Source: DASVRZ01 sp038230215
Lineage (GTDB): Bacteria > Verrucomicrobiota > Verrucomicrobiia > Chthoniobacterales > DASVRZ01
Direction of reading: 5' to 3'
Length of the DNA stretch: 64,000 nucleotides
Assembly (NCBI GenBank): GCA_038230215.1
Contig: JBBRNR010000006.1
Span: forward strand, 62,001 to 126,000
The notes under the pieces were generated by a model. It was not told the DNA's origin and ran no database searches. It was given only the letters and a program-made list of their open reading frames with translations. Every line of letters begins with the position of its first letter. The stretch's first letter is position 1. Of this stretch, positions 32,432 to 39,587 are shown piece by piece. The position numbers and the translations under genes are program-made.

Positions 32432-33061
32432 TTATTCGACCGTTTCCACAGGAGTTTCACCCAAATCTTCACCGACGGTGTAACGAGTAAAGCGGCGGAG
32501 AATGATGTTTTCGCCCAGTTCGACGATCTTCGTTTTCACATAGTCGCTGATCGTCTGATCGGGGTTCTTGATGAACGCCTGATCGAGCAGACAAATCGTG
32601 CTGTAAAATTTCTCGATTTTCCCATCAACGATCTTCTCAACAATGTTCTCAGGTTTGCCTTTCACCTGGCCGGCAGCGATGTCGCGCTCCTTGGCGATCA
32701 AAGCAGCGGGCACTTGCTCACGCGTCACATAGCTCGGGCTGGCCGCCGCAATGTGCAGGGTGATGTCCTTCACGAAATCACGGAAAGTGTCGTTTTTGGC
32801 GACGAAATCGGTTTCGCAGTTGATCTCCACGAGCACGCCGACTTTGCCTTGCATGTGAATGTAAGAGGCGACAATGCCTTCTTTGGCGGCGCGACCGGTT
32901 TTTTTACCGGCTTGGGAGAGACCTTTTTTGCGGAGAACGACCTCGGCTTGTTCCAGATCGCCATTCGCCTCGGTGAGGGCGCGTTTGCAATCCATCATGC
33001 CCGCATTCGTTTTGTCGCGGAGTTGTTTAACGAGTTGGGAATTAATTTCGACGGCTGACAT
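32432..33061 (-). CDS. tsf: Elongation factor Ts
   Basis: 209 aa from the ATG at 33061 (MSAVEINSQLVKQLRDKTNAG). The UBA-like N-terminal domain has MMDCKRALTEANGDLEQAEVVLRKKG. The core has YIHMQGKVGVLVEINCETDFVAKND with the TDFV motif that inserts into EF-Tu, then AAASPSYVTREQVP, and the single-core C-terminus LLDQAFIKNPDQTISDYV. It is shorter than E. coli EF-Ts (one subdomain less), as in many bacteria. It exchanges GDP on EF-Tu. It is downstream of rpsB, the universal order. Confidence 0.97.
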   Translation of the reverse strand: MSAVEINSQLVKQLRDKTNAGMMDCKRALTEANGDLEQAEVVLRKKGLSQAGKKTGRAAKEGIVASYIHMQGKVGVLVEINCETDFVAKNDTFRDFVKDITLHIAAASPSYVTREQVPAALIAKERDIAAGQVKGKPENIVEKIVDGKIEKFYSTICLLDQAFIKNPDQTISDYVKTKIVELGENIILRRFTRYTVGEDLGETPVETVE

Positions 33062-33121
33062 GGGAGTTAGATTAGATTGTTGCGCCAACCTAGGAGGCTG
33101 ACTTCGAGTGTTAAAATGGTT

Positions 33122-33176
33122 TGCCCCGGATTTTTGTGAAACCCGGGGCAGCAACTCCAGCTACAAAAAGCTGGAG
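33122..33176 (-). other. Two hairpins between rpsB and tsf
   Basis: TGCCCCGG (33122-33129) pairs with CCGGGGCA (33143-33150), and CTCCAGCT (33155-33162) pairs with AGCTGGAG (33169-33176). Both 8-bp stems are perfect. On the minus strand neither is followed by an uninterrupted T-run, so they may set the rpsB:tsf ratio by partial termination, RNase processing or 3'-end protection. Confidence 0.6.
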
Positions 33177-33182
33177 AAAATG

Positions 33183-33911
33183 TTATTCTGCGACGCCAGA
33201 AAGAGCGGCTTGCTCTTTCTTAGCAGAAGCACCGCTGCCGGAAACGATGGCATCGACCAGTTTTTGGAGAACGATGCGAATCGCGCGAATCGCGTCGTCG
33301 TTTCCAGCGATCGGGTAATTGATCAACTCCGGATCGGCATTGGTATCGACCACAGCGACCGTTGGAATTTTCAAGCGACGAGCCTCGGCGACAGCGATGC
33401 CTTCGCGAGTGGTGTCGATGATGACAATCGCGTCAGGCAATTTGTCCATGTCGCGGATGCCGTCGAGGTTGCGTCCAAGTTTAACGCCTTCACGAGCGAG
33501 TGCGGCGAGCTCCTGCTTGCCCATCATGTTGTATTCGGGAGCCTTTTCGATGGTCTCGATGTATTTCAAGCGACCGATGCTCTTGCGAATAGTGGAAAGA
33601 TTGGTCAGCGTGCCACCGAGCCAGCGCTGGTTCACGTAATATTGGCCGCAAGCGACGGCCGCTTCCTTGATCGCTTCCTGGGCCTGCTTTTTGCAGCCGA
33701 TGAAAAGGATTTTACCGCCACGAGCGGCGACGTCCGAGAGAAATTGAGTTGCCGCATCCAGTTGGCGAACAGTCTGGCCGAGGTCGATGACGTAGATGGC
33801 GTTGCGTTTCTCGTAGATAAACGGCTTCATCTTCGGGTTCCAGCGCTTGGTTTGATGGCCAAAGTGGACTCCGGCTTCGAGCAGCTCGGTCATTAGTTCG
33901 ATGGAAGACAT
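33183..33911 (-). CDS. rpsB: 30S ribosomal protein S2
   Basis: 242 aa with the S2 signatures: MTELLEAGVHFGHQTKRWNPKMKPFIY near the N-terminus, FIGCKKQAQEAIKEAA, YVNQRWLGGTLTN, KLGRNLDGIRDMDKLPDAIVIID and PTVAVVDTNADPELINYPIAGNDDA. S2 assembles late into the 30S head. It is the first gene of rpsB-tsf, with a candidate promoter at 33952-33979. The C-terminal tail is short. Confidence 0.98.
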   Translation of the reverse strand: MSSIELMTELLEAGVHFGHQTKRWNPKMKPFIYEKRNAIYVIDLGQTVRQLDAATQFLSDVAARGGKILFIGCKKQAQEAIKEAAVACGQYYVNQRWLGGTLTNLSTIRKSIGRLKYIETIEKAPEYNMMGKQELAALAREGVKLGRNLDGIRDMDKLPDAIVIIDTTREGIAVAEARRLKIPTVAVVDTNADPELINYPIAGNDDAIRAIRIVLQKLVDAIVSGSGASAKKEQAALSGVAE

Positions 33912-33951
33912 AGATTTGAGTTAGGGCGTATTCTTAAAATGCGGGAGTGGA

Positions 33952-33979
33952 CTTATAGCGGCCTCTCCTTCCGAATCAA
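33952..33979 (-). promoter_or_regulatory. Candidate sigma70-type promoter of rpsB-tsf
   Basis: On the minus strand TTGATT (33974-33979) and TATAAG (33952-33957) are separated by 16 bp, 40 bp upstream of the rpsB ATG. -10 agreement is five of six with TATAAT. No other good pair is seen in this gap. Confidence 0.45.
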
Positions 33980-34032
33980 GTGATTTTTTCCAAGTGACGC
34001 CCCGGCCTCCGCCAATGTAGGGTGCCGGTTCC

Positions 34033-35010
34033 ATGACCGACCACTACCTCAGCCAGGCGCGGCGCGTGTTGCAGATCGAAATCGCCGAACTGCAGCGCCT
34101 TGAGACGCGGCTCGACGAGTCGTTTGGAACTGCGATGGAAATTTTCCTCCGCGCCACTGCCGCCAGCAAAAAAATCGTCGTCATCGGCGTGGGCAAATCC
34201 GGCCACATCGCCGAAAAAATCTCCGCCACCCTCACCAGCACCGGTTCGCTCTCTGTCGTGCTCCATTCCGTCAACGCCATCCACGGCGACCTCGGCGTCG
34301 TCTCCGATGGCGACGTCATCCTCATTCTCTCCGCTTCGGGAGAAACCGAGGAAATCGTCGGCTTGCTACCCGCCTTACGCCGCTTCTCCGTCGAGATCGT
34401 CTCCATCACGGGAAACGCCCAATCGCTCCTCGCCAAAAACTCCGCCGTCCACCTCGACGCTTCCGTTGAACAGGAAGCCTGCCCGCTCCAGCTCGCCCCC
34501 ACCTCCAGCACCACCGTCATGCTCGCTCTCGGCGACGCGCTGGCCATGGTCCTGCTCGAAGCCCGCGGTTTCACCCCAGCGGACTTCGCGAAATTCCACC
34601 CGGGCGGCAACCTCGGCCGCCGCCTTCTCCTCAAAGTCACCGACATCATGCGCGGCCGCGAACGCCTCGCCCTCGTCGGCCGCGACACCACCATTCGCCA
34701 GGTCCTCCACGAAATGCGCGACCGTCGCAGCGGAGCCGCCGTCGTCACCGAGCCCGACGGAACCCTTGCCGGCATCTTCACCCACGGTGATTTTGCGCGT
34801 CATTTCGAGACCGACCCCTCGCTCGGCGACCACCCCGTCGAACGCTATATGACTGCCAATCCCATCACCATTTCCTCCGACGAACTCGCCGTCGAAGTCC
34901 TCCGTATTCTCGAAAACACCGCCATCGACGACCTCATCGTCCTCGACGCCGCCCGCCTGCCGATTGGGATTGTGGATTCGCAAGACCTCGCTAAGTTCAA
35001 ACTCCTTTAA
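34033..35010 (+). CDS. kdsD: D-arabinose 5-phosphate isomerase (KpsF/GutQ family)
   Basis: 325 aa. The SIS domain (about residues 30-180) shows VIGVGKSGHIAEKISATLTSTG, HSVNAIHGDLGVV, LSASGETEEIVGLL and APTSSTTVMLALGDALA. FAKFHPGGNLGRRLL is the family signature. Two CBS domains follow from about residue 205 (VTDIMRGRERLALV and RYMTANPITISSDELAVEVL). It interconverts ribulose 5-phosphate and arabinose 5-phosphate for KDO synthesis, consistent with LPS and with lpxD. It is divergent from rpsB, and efp follows after 24 bp. Confidence 0.95.
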   Translation: MTDHYLSQARRVLQIEIAELQRLETRLDESFGTAMEIFLRATAASKKIVVIGVGKSGHIAEKISATLTSTGSLSVVLHSVNAIHGDLGVVSDGDVILILSASGETEEIVGLLPALRRFSVEIVSITGNAQSLLAKNSAVHLDASVEQEACPLQLAPTSSTTVMLALGDALAMVLLEARGFTPADFAKFHPGGNLGRRLLLKVTDIMRGRERLALVGRDTTIRQVLHEMRDRRSGAAVVTEPDGTLAGIFTHGDFARHFETDPSLGDHPVERYMTANPITISSDELAVEVLRILENTAIDDLIVLDAARLPIGIVDSQDLAKFKLL

Positions 35011-35034
35011 TCCCTAACTCGACTCATTTTTTAT

Positions 35035-35592
35035 ATGCCAGCAGCCAACGACCTCCGCAAAGGACAAGCCATCCGTTACAACGGCAACGTCGCCATCGTC
35101 CTCGAAGTCATGCACCGCACCCCCGGCAACCTCCGCGCCTTCGTCCAGGCCATCATTCGCTACATCGGCACCGGTAAATCCGCCGACGTCCGCTTCGGCT
35201 CCACTGACAAACTCGACATCATCGACGTCACCCGCCAGCAACTCGAGTATTCCTATAAAGACGGCAGCGACTTCGTCTTCATCGACCCCGCCACCTACGA
35301 CACCGTCACCCTTAGCGGCGAACTTTTGGCCGACACCAAAGACTACCTCATCGAAAACCTCCAAGTCGAAGTCCTCTTCGTCGAAGACAAACCCGTTCAG
35401 GTCGAAATGCCCGCCAGCGTCAACATCCGCGTCGTCGAAAGCGCCGAAGGCGTCCGTGGCGACACCGCCAGCAACGTCCAAAAACCCGCCACCTTAGAAA
35501 CCGGCAAAGTCGTCAACGTCCCCCTCTTCATCAAAGAAGGCGAACTTATTAAAATCGACACCCGCAACGGCCACTACATGGGCCGAGCCTAG
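35035..35592 (+). CDS. efp: Elongation factor P, variant with Asn at the loop tip
   Basis: 185 aa, normal EF-P length. All three domains are present: KOW-like N-terminus (NDLRKGQAIRYNGNVAIVLEV), a middle domain with STDKLDIIDVTRQQLEYSYKDG and the C-terminal OB domain ending KPATLETGKVVNVPLFIKEGELIKIDTRNGHYMGRA-like, including GHYMGRA. The ribosome-facing loop reads RTPGNLRAF, so the residue that is Lys34 in E. coli (PGKGQAF) or Arg32 in Pseudomonas is Asn32. No EpmA, EpmB or EarP gene is nearby. EF-P rescues ribosomes at polyproline stretches; this one must work without lysyl or rhamnosyl modification, or by another chemistry. Confidence 0.93.
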   Translation: MPAANDLRKGQAIRYNGNVAIVLEVMHRTPGNLRAFVQAIIRYIGTGKSADVRFGSTDKLDIIDVTRQQLEYSYKDGSDFVFIDPATYDTVTLSGELLADTKDYLIENLQVEVLFVEDKPVQVEMPASVNIRVVESAEGVRGDTASNVQKPATLETGKVVNVPLFIKEGELIKIDTRNGHYMGRA

Positions 35593-35657
35593 GAAGCTCG
35601 ATGGGCGCGGCTGAAAACTGTGTGTGCCACGAGCCCGTCATCTAGCTACTTAAGATC

Positions 35658-36905
35658 ATGCTTCTCGAATTCAAGGTTTCTAATTTCTGCTCGATTCGCG
35701 AGGAGCAGGTCCTGAGCTTTGTAGGCACTGCGGATTCGCAAAACCTTTCGGATAACTTTACTCAGCCGCAGTTGCCCGAGATGGGTGATACAAAAGTGGT
35801 GAAAGCAATTGTCATCTATGGAGCAAACGCTTCGGGTAAAAGCAATATCCTTAAAGCCCTTCAGTTCTTTGCCTATTTTGCTGCCAATTCCTTTAAAGGA
35901 TTTGACCCAGAGGAAGCAACCGGCACACAACCTTTTAGCTTGGAATCTGAGTGGACAGAGAAATCCACCACTTTTGAAGTTACCGCAATAATTGACGATA
36001 TCCGAACGACATACGGTCTCGCGTTGACAGATGAACGTGTAACTGAGGAATACCTAATTGTTTTTCCAGAAGGGAAGCCGGAACTATATTTTGAGAGGAC
36101 GTGGAATTCCGAAACCAAGTCCATGAATTGGCAATTTCCTAATAGCAAATTTTCAGTAATCGAAGAGGTCCGAAACAGCGTTAGAGACAACTGCACGCTT
36201 TTGTCGGCTGGTGCCCAATTCAATCATCCGCAACTTACCGCCGTTCATCGGTGGTGGACAAAAAAGCTGCGAGTTCTTTCAATCACGCGAGGCAACCGTT
36301 TGGTGGAAGAGACCGCCGAACGTTGGCTTTCTGCTACTCCCGAGGTGAGAGATATAATATTTCAGCTGACAAAGCTGGCCGAACCTAGCCTCACTAAAAT
36401 CAACGTTGAAAAAGTCGAAGAAAAAGAGGCTGACGAAAAATTCCCCTTGCGCCATTTCCCTCGACCTCGCCGGATTAATGACCAAATCTTTCTTTCGCAT
36501 AAAGGACGCGAGGGAGATGTATTGCTTCCCTTCGCCGCTCAATCGACAGGAACCCAGCGTTTTTTTGGTCTTATTGGACCCTTGCTGCAAGCTTGGGACA
36601 GCCATGGTGTTCTCTGTATCGACGAGATTGAAGCCAGCCTACACCCCCTTCTAGTCCGGACAATTTTTGAGCTTTTCGGAGAGCTAAAGATTCAGTTGCT
36701 AGTGACCACCCATAACGCTCAACTTCTCGATAGAAATCTACTGCGTACCGACCAGATTTGGTTCACAGAAAAAGATCATAGTGGGGGCACTCGACTCTAT
36801 CCACTCACAGATTATAAACAACGTCCTAACGAACCACTGGTTAATGGGTATCTAGCTGGCCGCTATGGCGGTATCCCGTTCATTCCTGAAAGCATACTCC
36901 CATAA
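35658..36905 (+). CDS. AAA family ATPase, RloA/AbiLi-like
   Basis: 415 aa. It begins MLLEFKVSNFCSIREEQVLS, the usual opening of AAA_21/AAA_15 OLD-like ATPases. Walker A is GANASGKSN (residues 55-63). A QSTGTQRFF signature loop lies near residue 296, Walker B is VLCIDEIEASLHP with Asp322 and Glu323, and VTTHNAQLLD gives the H-loop. The domain is SMC-like and closes into a head, with no nuclease part. Its TAA overlaps the ATG of the RloB gene. RloA/RloB pairs occur in restriction and abortive-infection loci (AbiL). The two genes are clearly lower in GC than the neighbouring kdsD and efp, suggesting acquisition. Confidence 0.85.
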   Translation: MLLEFKVSNFCSIREEQVLSFVGTADSQNLSDNFTQPQLPEMGDTKVVKAIVIYGANASGKSNILKALQFFAYFAANSFKGFDPEEATGTQPFSLESEWTEKSTTFEVTAIIDDIRTTYGLALTDERVTEEYLIVFPEGKPELYFERTWNSETKSMNWQFPNSKFSVIEEVRNSVRDNCTLLSAGAQFNHPQLTAVHRWWTKKLRVLSITRGNRLVEETAERWLSATPEVRDIIFQLTKLAEPSLTKINVEKVEEKEADEKFPLRHFPRPRRINDQIFLSHKGREGDVLLPFAAQSTGTQRFFGLIGPLLQAWDSHGVLCIDEIEASLHPLLVRTIFELFGELKIQLLVTTHNAQLLDRNLLRTDQIWFTEKDHSGGTRLYPLTDYKQRPNEPLVNGYLAGRYGGIPFIPESILP

Positions 36906-37699
36906 TGAGTCGTGCCGCCCAAGTGCTTAGGAGAGACGGTATTGTGGCTCCCCGCGCACTCTCGCCCGAAGTTGCCAATGGCAATCGTTTCCTCGTTTTG
37001 GTTGAAGGGGTAGAAACGGAACGGCGCTATCTGGAAGACCTGTGTGGCAAGCTACAGTTTCATGCATACAACATTGTTATCGAGTCTCCTGATAGCGATC
37101 CATTGCATCTGATTGAGAAGGCACTCCAAAAGCTCCAATATGAAAGAAAGCTGGAGGATGATGGCGTGTCTGTAGCTTACGACCAAGTCTGGGTGATCTG
37201 CGACAGGGAGAAACAGCACCATCATCGCCTCCCCCGGCTTCAGCAGGCTCTGACCCTCGCACAAGCGCAGGGTATTCACGTTGCGCTATCTATTCCTTGC
37301 TTTGAATACTGGCTGCTCCTTCATCACCGCTTGCATCCGGCAATTCTCACAGATTGCCAGGCCGTAGAAGCTCAACTAACAGATGCTCAGGTTGCCGCTG
37401 GATTGCCTGCTTACCATAAAGCAGCCTATCCACTCGACTTCTATGTGGTGGCCGAACGCGTTGCCGCTGCTTGTGAAAACGCTCGGAGAATGCGCGAACG
37501 GCACTCAGAGACCGATCCGCTGGAGCCAAGACGTTATTGGACAAAGAATTATATTTTGAGAGCCTTAAAGGCCAACGAACCTGATGGCAACCCCTGCACC
37601 GATGTGGATGAACTCGTTCGCCAACTCAATCTTGCTGCAAACCCGAGCCGCCGCTTCGTACCTTATCCACAACTTCCTGCAGCCCCGTTCCTCAGTTAA
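36905..37699 (+). CDS. RloB/AbiLii-like protein
   Basis: 264 aa. RloB (PF13707) features are FLVLVEGVETERRYL (Glu34, the TOPRIM-like acid), VWVICDREKQHHHRL with Asp100 and IPCFEYWLLLHHRLHP (conserved FE-W-L-L-H). The acid-then-D-x-E layout resembles TOPRIM nucleases, so this is probably the effector of the pair, with the ATPase as sensor or motor; that assignment is inference. The start codon overlaps the ATPase stop codon (TAATG). The 21-bp repeat array begins 48 bp after its stop codon. Confidence 0.83.
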   Translation: MSRAAQVLRRDGIVAPRALSPEVANGNRFLVLVEGVETERRYLEDLCGKLQFHAYNIVIESPDSDPLHLIEKALQKLQYERKLEDDGVSVAYDQVWVICDREKQHHHRLPRLQQALTLAQAQGIHVALSIPCFEYWLLLHHRLHPAILTDCQAVEAQLTDAQVAAGLPAYHKAAYPLDFYVVAERVAAACENARRMRERHSETDPLEPRRYWTKNYILRALKANEPDGNPCTDVDELVRQLNLAANPSRRFVPYPQLPAAPFLS

Positions 37700-37747
37700 G
37701 AGTTGGGCTGCATCGTAAGTGCAATGGTGCAGCACTCCGGCAAAATT

Positions 37748-38182
37748 CCTACAGCCTTCGCCGTGCCTCCTACGGGTCTGGGCGTGGCTCCTACAGGGTT
37801 CGACGGGACTCCTACGGACTTGGTGGCGACTCCTATGGGGTTGGGAGGCTCTCCTACGGACCTGGCGGGTTCTCCTACAGCTCTGGGAACCTCTCCTACG
37901 GGTCTGGTGATGCCTCCTACGGACTTCGCCGGGGCTCCTACGGAGTTGGGCAGGGCTCCTACGGCCTAAAACGTCGAATCAGGAGCGTTTTTGACTCAAA
38001 CAGGGCTGTCGGAGGTGAAATCAGGGGCGTTGAAACGGAGAACAGGGTCGTTTTCACCTGTCCCGATGCCGTTTGTCGCGCTCCCAAGGCCGTTTTTTGG
38101 AAACCCTGTCGAGTTGCATTCGAGTCTGGGGCGTCGAATCGCTTCCCAGTCGAATGGCATCCGACTCTGGGCGGTCGGTTTA
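37748..38182 (+). repeat. Degenerate 21-bp tandem repeat array, about 20 units
   Basis: Units of 21 bp run without break from 37748. The first ten (37748, 37769, 37790 ... 37937) share a CCT-ACG-GGT-CTG start and encode heptads of the form P-T-(G/D/A/E)-(L/F)-x-x-(A/T/S/P) in the plus-strand frame. From 37958 the units are more diverged (for example 38000, 38021, 38042, 38063, 38084) but keep the 21-bp phase and the T-rich fourth codon, through an in-frame TAA at 37967. The array ends at the stop codon of the minus-strand gene (38180-38182). An 88-codon plus frame through the repeats is open but has no clear start site. This may be a minisatellite, a binding-site array or a decayed coding extension. 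Confidence 0.8.
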
Positions 38183-38920
38183 CGCCGGAGGATTGTTGGC
38201 GGGAGTGCCGGTCGTCGCGGCAGGTGCGGCGGTGGGCGGGTTGTAAATGGTGGGAATCTGCCCGCGGATGAGGTCGCCGTTGTCGGTGCCTTCGGGGAAG
38301 ACGGCGCAGGCCTCGGCATACCATTGCACGCATTCATCTTCGAGTCGGGTGATGAGGCCATTATAGAGTCCCTCGGCGCGGCGGGCGCGGGTGCGAGCTT
38401 CTTTGTAGTTGCTCTTCAATTTGCGCAGGGTCGGCACGCTGGCGGAACCTTCGAAGAGTTCGTTGAAAGTGGCGTAGGTGTTATCGGGAGCGGGAAGGAA
38501 ATCTTCGCCAAACTCCAGTGACCACGCGGCCAGCAGCTCCTCGCCTTCCTCCTCGATGGCGCGATTCGAGTCGCCACGGGCACTGAGTTCATCCACCACG
38601 GGACGCAAGGTGGAGTCTGCCAGCGCGCGGGAACGCATCACACCCACAGCCTGCAACGTGCGGGCGTGCAGCGTTTTGTAGCGGGTGTCGAGCGCGGAGA
38701 AAGTCTGTTGTTTTTCCGTACCTGCTACAGTGGCCACTTGGGCGAGGGTGCCGGATTTTGCACCGTCGAGTTGTTCATCATCCGCAGTCCAGGCGGCGAC
38801 CGTTTTTAACGGCCAAACCCAGGCACCCGTCGGCAGGGCGGCGAGAGTGGACTGAACGGCGGCGGTCTTGGCAGTGCGGTCTTTGACGAAGTCGATGCTG
38901 GTGCTGATGTCTAGGTTCAT
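38180..38920 (-). CDS. Hypothetical protein next to the repeat array
   Basis: 246 aa, no family recognised. It is predicted mostly helical and soluble: MNLDISTSIDFVKDRTAKTA, then a stretch TGAWVWPLKTVAAW, long charged helices (ALDTRYKTLHARTLQAVGVM; ARTRARRAEGLYNGLITRLEDE) and a Pro/Ala/Thr tail of about 20 residues ending TPANNPPA. No signal peptide, membrane segment or Cys-rich motif stands out; the single Cys pair is near residue 205-215 (ECVQWYAEACAVF). Normal codon structure supports a real gene. Its stop codon is the boundary of the 21-bp repeats, which suggests the two are physically or historically linked. The upstream 104 bp to the next gene contain only a weak AACCGC/GCGGTT stem. Confidence 0.6.
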   Translation of the reverse strand: MNLDISTSIDFVKDRTAKTAAVQSTLAALPTGAWVWPLKTVAAWTADDEQLDGAKSGTLAQVATVAGTEKQQTFSALDTRYKTLHARTLQAVGVMRSRALADSTLRPVVDELSARGDSNRAIEEEGEELLAAWSLEFGEDFLPAPDNTYATFNELFEGSASVPTLRKLKSNYKEARTRARRAEGLYNGLITRLEDECVQWYAEACAVFPEGTDNGDLIRGQIPTIYNPPTAAPAATTGTPANNPPA

Positions 38921-39024
38921 AATTGTAGAAGAAGCTGGCGGATTCTTTTCATTAAAGAGGAAAACCGCAATGCAAAATCTGCACCAGCCTATCGCGGTTG
39001 CTTCGGCTTTGGGCGAGAGCGACG

Positions 39025-39579
39025 CTAGCGGAACCGCACGAGGGCGATTCCGATCAGGAGAATGCCGAAGCAGATGCCGGAAACTGAGGCGAGTCTGAGT
39101 CGGATGGGTTTCTCTGTGAACCAGTGGATCGCGTCGCGGAGCAGATACGGTTTGCCCACCATGTAAAGCGCGGCCACGATCCAGGCGTAGGCCAGCAAGA
39201 CGAGCGGGAGGCGCAGCAGATCGGTGTTCAAATACGCGGCGTCGAGGGCGATGCAGGAGACGAGCAAAGTCACCATGCCGAGGGCGCGAACGGCGAGAAA
39301 TTCCTCCACGAAAAAGAGTGTCAGCAAATACGCCGCAGGCACGATGGCGATGAGGATCGGACGTTTACTGGTGAATTCGCCGAGGTCCATCGTGATCATG
39401 AGCCAGAGCGACCAGGCGGCGGCGATGGTGAGCAAAAGGAAGCCCCAGCCCTTGGAGCGGGGGAAGTTTTTCAGCGGAGTTACAAGGGATTCACCGGAGG
39501 TCAGCGCCCAGGCGTGGGAGACGAGGAGCAGGATTCCGACGACGAACTGGGTGAGAAAAAGACTGGGATGGTAGAGCAT
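39025..39579 (-). CDS. Hypothetical multi-pass membrane protein
   Basis: 184 aa with about six predicted TM helices: residues ~10-28 (TQFVVGILLLVSHAWAL), 44-62, 74-95, 98-115, 120-142 and 160-182 (ICFGILLIGIALV). Charged residues are few and lie in the loops. No family signature is recognised. It lies 8 bp downstream of miaB on the same strand, so it is probably expressed with it. The start at 39579 gives an uninterrupted first helix. Confidence 0.6.
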   Translation of the reverse strand: MLYHPSLFLTQFVVGILLLVSHAWALTSGESLVTPLKNFPRSKGWGFLLLTIAAAWSLWLMITMDLGEFTSKRPILIAIVPAAYLLTLFFVEEFLAVRALGMVTLLVSCIALDAAYLNTDLLRLPLVLLAYAWIVAALYMVGKPYLLRDAIHWFTEKPIRLRLASVSGICFGILLIGIALVRFR

Positions 39580-39587
39580 GAGTGGAG

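Noticed and set aside
37703..37969. An 88-codon plus-strand frame (MGCIVSAMVQHSG..., then PTGL-type heptads) as a real gene
   Set aside because: It starts with TTG, has no ribosome site, and consists almost wholly of the 21-bp repeat. The open frame follows from the repeat unit lacking stop codons, so it is described as a repeat, not a gene.
37748..38182. The repeat array as a CRISPR
   Set aside because: Units are contiguous with no unique spacers, the period is 21 bp, and no cas genes are present.
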